From: Pseudomonas sp. PB101
Lineage (GTDB): Bacteria > Pseudomonadota > Gammaproteobacteria > Pseudomonadales > Pseudomonadaceae
Length of the DNA: 64,000 bases
Direction: 5' to 3'
Assembly: GCF_009764265.1 (NCBI RefSeq)
Contig: NZ_RWIR01000024.1
Location: 1 to 64,000 of the forward strand
Part shown: positions 62,453 to 64,000 of the stretch, one piece after another
Layout: each line of letters starts with the position of its first letter
Position numbering within the stretch: the first letter of the stretch is position 1
Notes under the pieces: model-generated
Told to the model about the DNA's origin: nothing
Seen by the model: only the letters and a program-made list of their open reading frames with translations
The model's database searches: none
Position numbers and translations under genes: made by a program

Positions 62453-63802
62453 TCATTGTGCCCACTTGCCCAACTGGGCTACTCGGTCTCGCGTGTAAAG
62501 GTCAGTCCACTTCAACGAGTTGAAATCGGATACCTGTTTGGGGTTGTAGGGACTGCGCTCCATGCGCACGGATTGGCCAGCCTTGTACACGGCTTTAAGG
62601 CGAGAGCGGTCTTGCAGGATGCGGATGTCGTGCAACGGCGAACCGTCGAGCAACAGGAAGTCGGCTTGCTTGCCCACCTCGAGGGTGCCGATGGTTTCAC
62701 TGCGTGGCATGCAGCGCGCACCCACATTGGTGGCGGCATACAGCGCTTCTGCGGGTGTGAAGCCCAATCGGGTGACGAGCAGTTCCAGCTCACGAGCGTG
62801 CCACTCGCCATAGGGCGTTACCGCGAAACCGCTGTCACTGCCACACGCGAAAGGCACGCCAGCTGCCTTGGCACGCTTGAGCACTGCCGAACCGATTTCC
62901 AGGGTACGGGCACAGTAGCCAGCGTAACCGGTAGTGATGGCCGGATCGTGGGGTTGGCAGAAGTCCACGGTGTTTTGCGGAAACGTCATGGTCGGCGCCA
63001 GGATGCTGCCGGCGTCGAGCAAGGCCTCGATACACGCGTCGTCCATGTAGAAGGCATGGAACACCAGGTCGACACCGGCGCGTGCGGCGTACATCACAGC
63101 CTCACGGCCGTAGGCATGGGTCGCCACTTTGCAGCCCAGGCGATGGGCTTCTTCGACCATCTCGCAGGTTTCTTCGGCGGTGAACGCGGCGATGATTTCG
63201 CCATTCGGGCGGCGGTGAGTGCCGTCCATGGCGATTTTGATCAGGTCGACGCCGTCCTTGGCCTGTTTGCGGATTTCAGCCAGCGCTTCGCTGCGGCTGG
63301 TAACCAGGCGCGCAGTAAAAAATTCCGGGGCGCCTACGCGGCTTGGGAACCAGTCGTTGAGGCTCTGCCGATTGGTGATGACCCGGCTGCTGGCCGCAAT
63401 TCGCGGGCCTTCAAACAAACCGGCAGCGATTGCGTTGCGCACGGCGATGCTGAGTTGGCCGCTATCGCCCGGGCAGACCATGCTGGTGACCCCGGCAGCC
63501 AGCACATGTTGGGCGAAGAACATGCCACGCAGTGCGCGGAATTCGTCGCTGGTCCAGATATCGATGTCTTCTTCGCTCTGCGCGTTGCCGAAAGCCAAGT
63601 GGGTGTGCACATCCACCAGGCCCGGCATGACAAAGTTGTCGCCGGCGTCCAGCAGGGTGTCTCCGGGTTGCGGCTGTGGCGCCAGGGCCGTTGGACCGAC
63701 ATAGGACAGCAATCCGTTTTCCACGATCAGGGTTTGCTGTTGACGGGTTTGCAGGCCAGTACCGTCGAACAAGGTCTGGCATTTCAGGTGCAGGGCATTC
63801 AT
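62453..63802 (-). CDS. Amidohydrolase of the imidazolonepropionase-like group
   Basis: 449 residues. The metal site is VDVHTHLAF (His66 and His68), LIKIAMDG with the bridging Lys, CKVATHAYG, DLVFHAFYMDD and GSDSGFAVTPYGE with the catalytic Asp. The C-terminal block ALYAATNVGARCMPRSETIGTLEVGKQADFLLLDGSP is standard for this superfamily, whose members cleave amides, lactams or cyclic ureas and include prolidase-like enzymes. The frame opens at 63886, but the ATG at 63802 with GGAAC upstream starts the conserved part. The stop overlaps the following gene. The NodD-like regulator nearby and the boxes at 63964-64000 suggest an inducible catabolic function; the substrate is unknown. Confidence 0.87.
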   Translation of the reverse strand: MNALHLKCQTLFDGTGLQTRQQQTLIVENGLLSYVGPTALAPQPQPGDTLLDAGDNFVMPGLVDVHTHLAFGNAQSEEDIDIWTSDEFRALRGMFFAQHVLAAGVTSMVCPGDSGQLSIAVRNAIAAGLFEGPRIAASSRVITNRQSLNDWFPSRVGAPEFFTARLVTSRSEALAEIRKQAKDGVDLIKIAMDGTHRRPNGEIIAAFTAEETCEMVEEAHRLGCKVATHAYGREAVMYAARAGVDLVFHAFYMDDACIEALLDAGSILAPTMTFPQNTVDFCQPHDPAITTGYAGYCARTLEIGSAVLKRAKAAGVPFACGSDSGFAVTPYGEWHARELELLVTRLGFTPAEALYAATNVGARCMPRSETIGTLEVGKQADFLLLDGSPLHDIRILQDRSRLKAVYKAGQSVRMERSPYNPKQVSDFNSLKWTDLYTRDRVAQLGKWAQ

Positions 63803-63963
63803 GGCAGTTCCGCTTTGCTGATTGTTATGCAAAGCGAAGCTAGGGCAGGGCCATGGCAGCCACCAGCAACTTGTATCAATGCTCACGTATTGATGGCGTC
63901 GATAGCGGCTGTACGTCAGCAGGAATGGGGCTTTGCGACGCGGGTCAGGTTCAAGGGGCGGGT

Positions 63964-64000
63964 ATCGCGAGTGACGATGACAGGCATCGTGATTGGCGAT
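63964..64000. promoter_or_regulatory. Second pair of ATC-N9-GAT boxes at the right edge
   Basis: ATCGCGAGTGACGAT (63964-63978) and ATCGTGATTGGCGAT (63986-64000) both fit ATC-N9-GAT and again start 22 bp apart. The first five bases before each pair (GGT) match those at 60965. They lie 162-198 bp before the amidohydrolase start and may serve it or a rightward gene outside the window. Confidence 0.55.

Overview
The window looks like a chromosomal segment of a fluorescent-group Pseudomonas. It is GC-rich, carries many Pseudomonas-type REP palindromes of two sequence classes (TAGGAGCCGGCTTGC and GGGAGCGAGCTTGC cores), encodes a DUF1652-like protein, and has a selenocysteine formate dehydrogenase locus of the kind found in soil pseudomonads. 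Genus is inferred from these features; species cannot be read from the sequence alone. No rRNA, insertion sequence, prophage or CRISPR array was found.

Layout. 1-5.8 kb: REP repeats, a DUF1652-like gene, a SnoaL-AraC regulator, then an amine-oxidase-like flavoenzyme, a cupin and a PotF-like binding protein (probable polyamine/amine catabolism), followed by a LprI-MliC fusion and a small lipoprotein. 5.9-11.8 kb: a probable SOS-controlled pair (FAN1-type nuclease and XPD/DinG-type helicase) and a PAS-PAS hybrid histidine kinase. 11.8-16.1 kb: a cation:proton antiporter with a Yip1-like partner whose ribosome binding site can be masked by a hairpin, an SDR, and a MalY/PatB aminotransferase. 16.4-25.5 kb: a complete selenoprotein module, fdnG (in-frame UGA plus SECIS), fdnH, fdnI, fdhE, selA, selB and the tRNA-Sec gene selC, all on one strand.

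26-35 kb: a DUF3313 lipoprotein, an NAD-dependent epimerase/dehydratase and a four-gene operon DUF1302-DUF1329-YCF48-like-RND/MMPL, which looks like an envelope export or uptake system for a hydrophobic compound. 35.1-40.2 kb: a tandem REP array, two DUF1254/DUF1214 secreted proteins and an epoxide-hydrolase-like enzyme. 40.5-43.6 kb: a BetT-type choline transporter and an AraC regulator.

43.7-57.5 kb is the most unusual part. A polyamine-type ABC importer (four genes), a ThDP enzyme without the central domain, an XRE-type regulator, and a divergent row of Gfo/Idh/MocA dehydrogenase, NagZ-like GH3 protein lacking the usual catalytic His, and a TIM-barrel isomerase are bracketed by two paralogous GMC flavoenzymes. 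I read it as one catabolic island for an unidentified, perhaps glycosidic, substrate. This is inference. 57.6-64 kb: a REP cluster that cuts off a small gene, a VanA/VanB-type Rieske oxygenase with its reductase and a divergent MarR regulator, then a NodD-like LysR regulator, a GlcG/HbpS-like protein and an amidohydrolase. Two pairs of ATC-N9-GAT boxes, each pair with 22-bp phasing, lie before the LysR gene and at the right edge. Several catabolic genes carry an AAYAAYAA Hfq/Crc-type motif near their ribosome binding sites.
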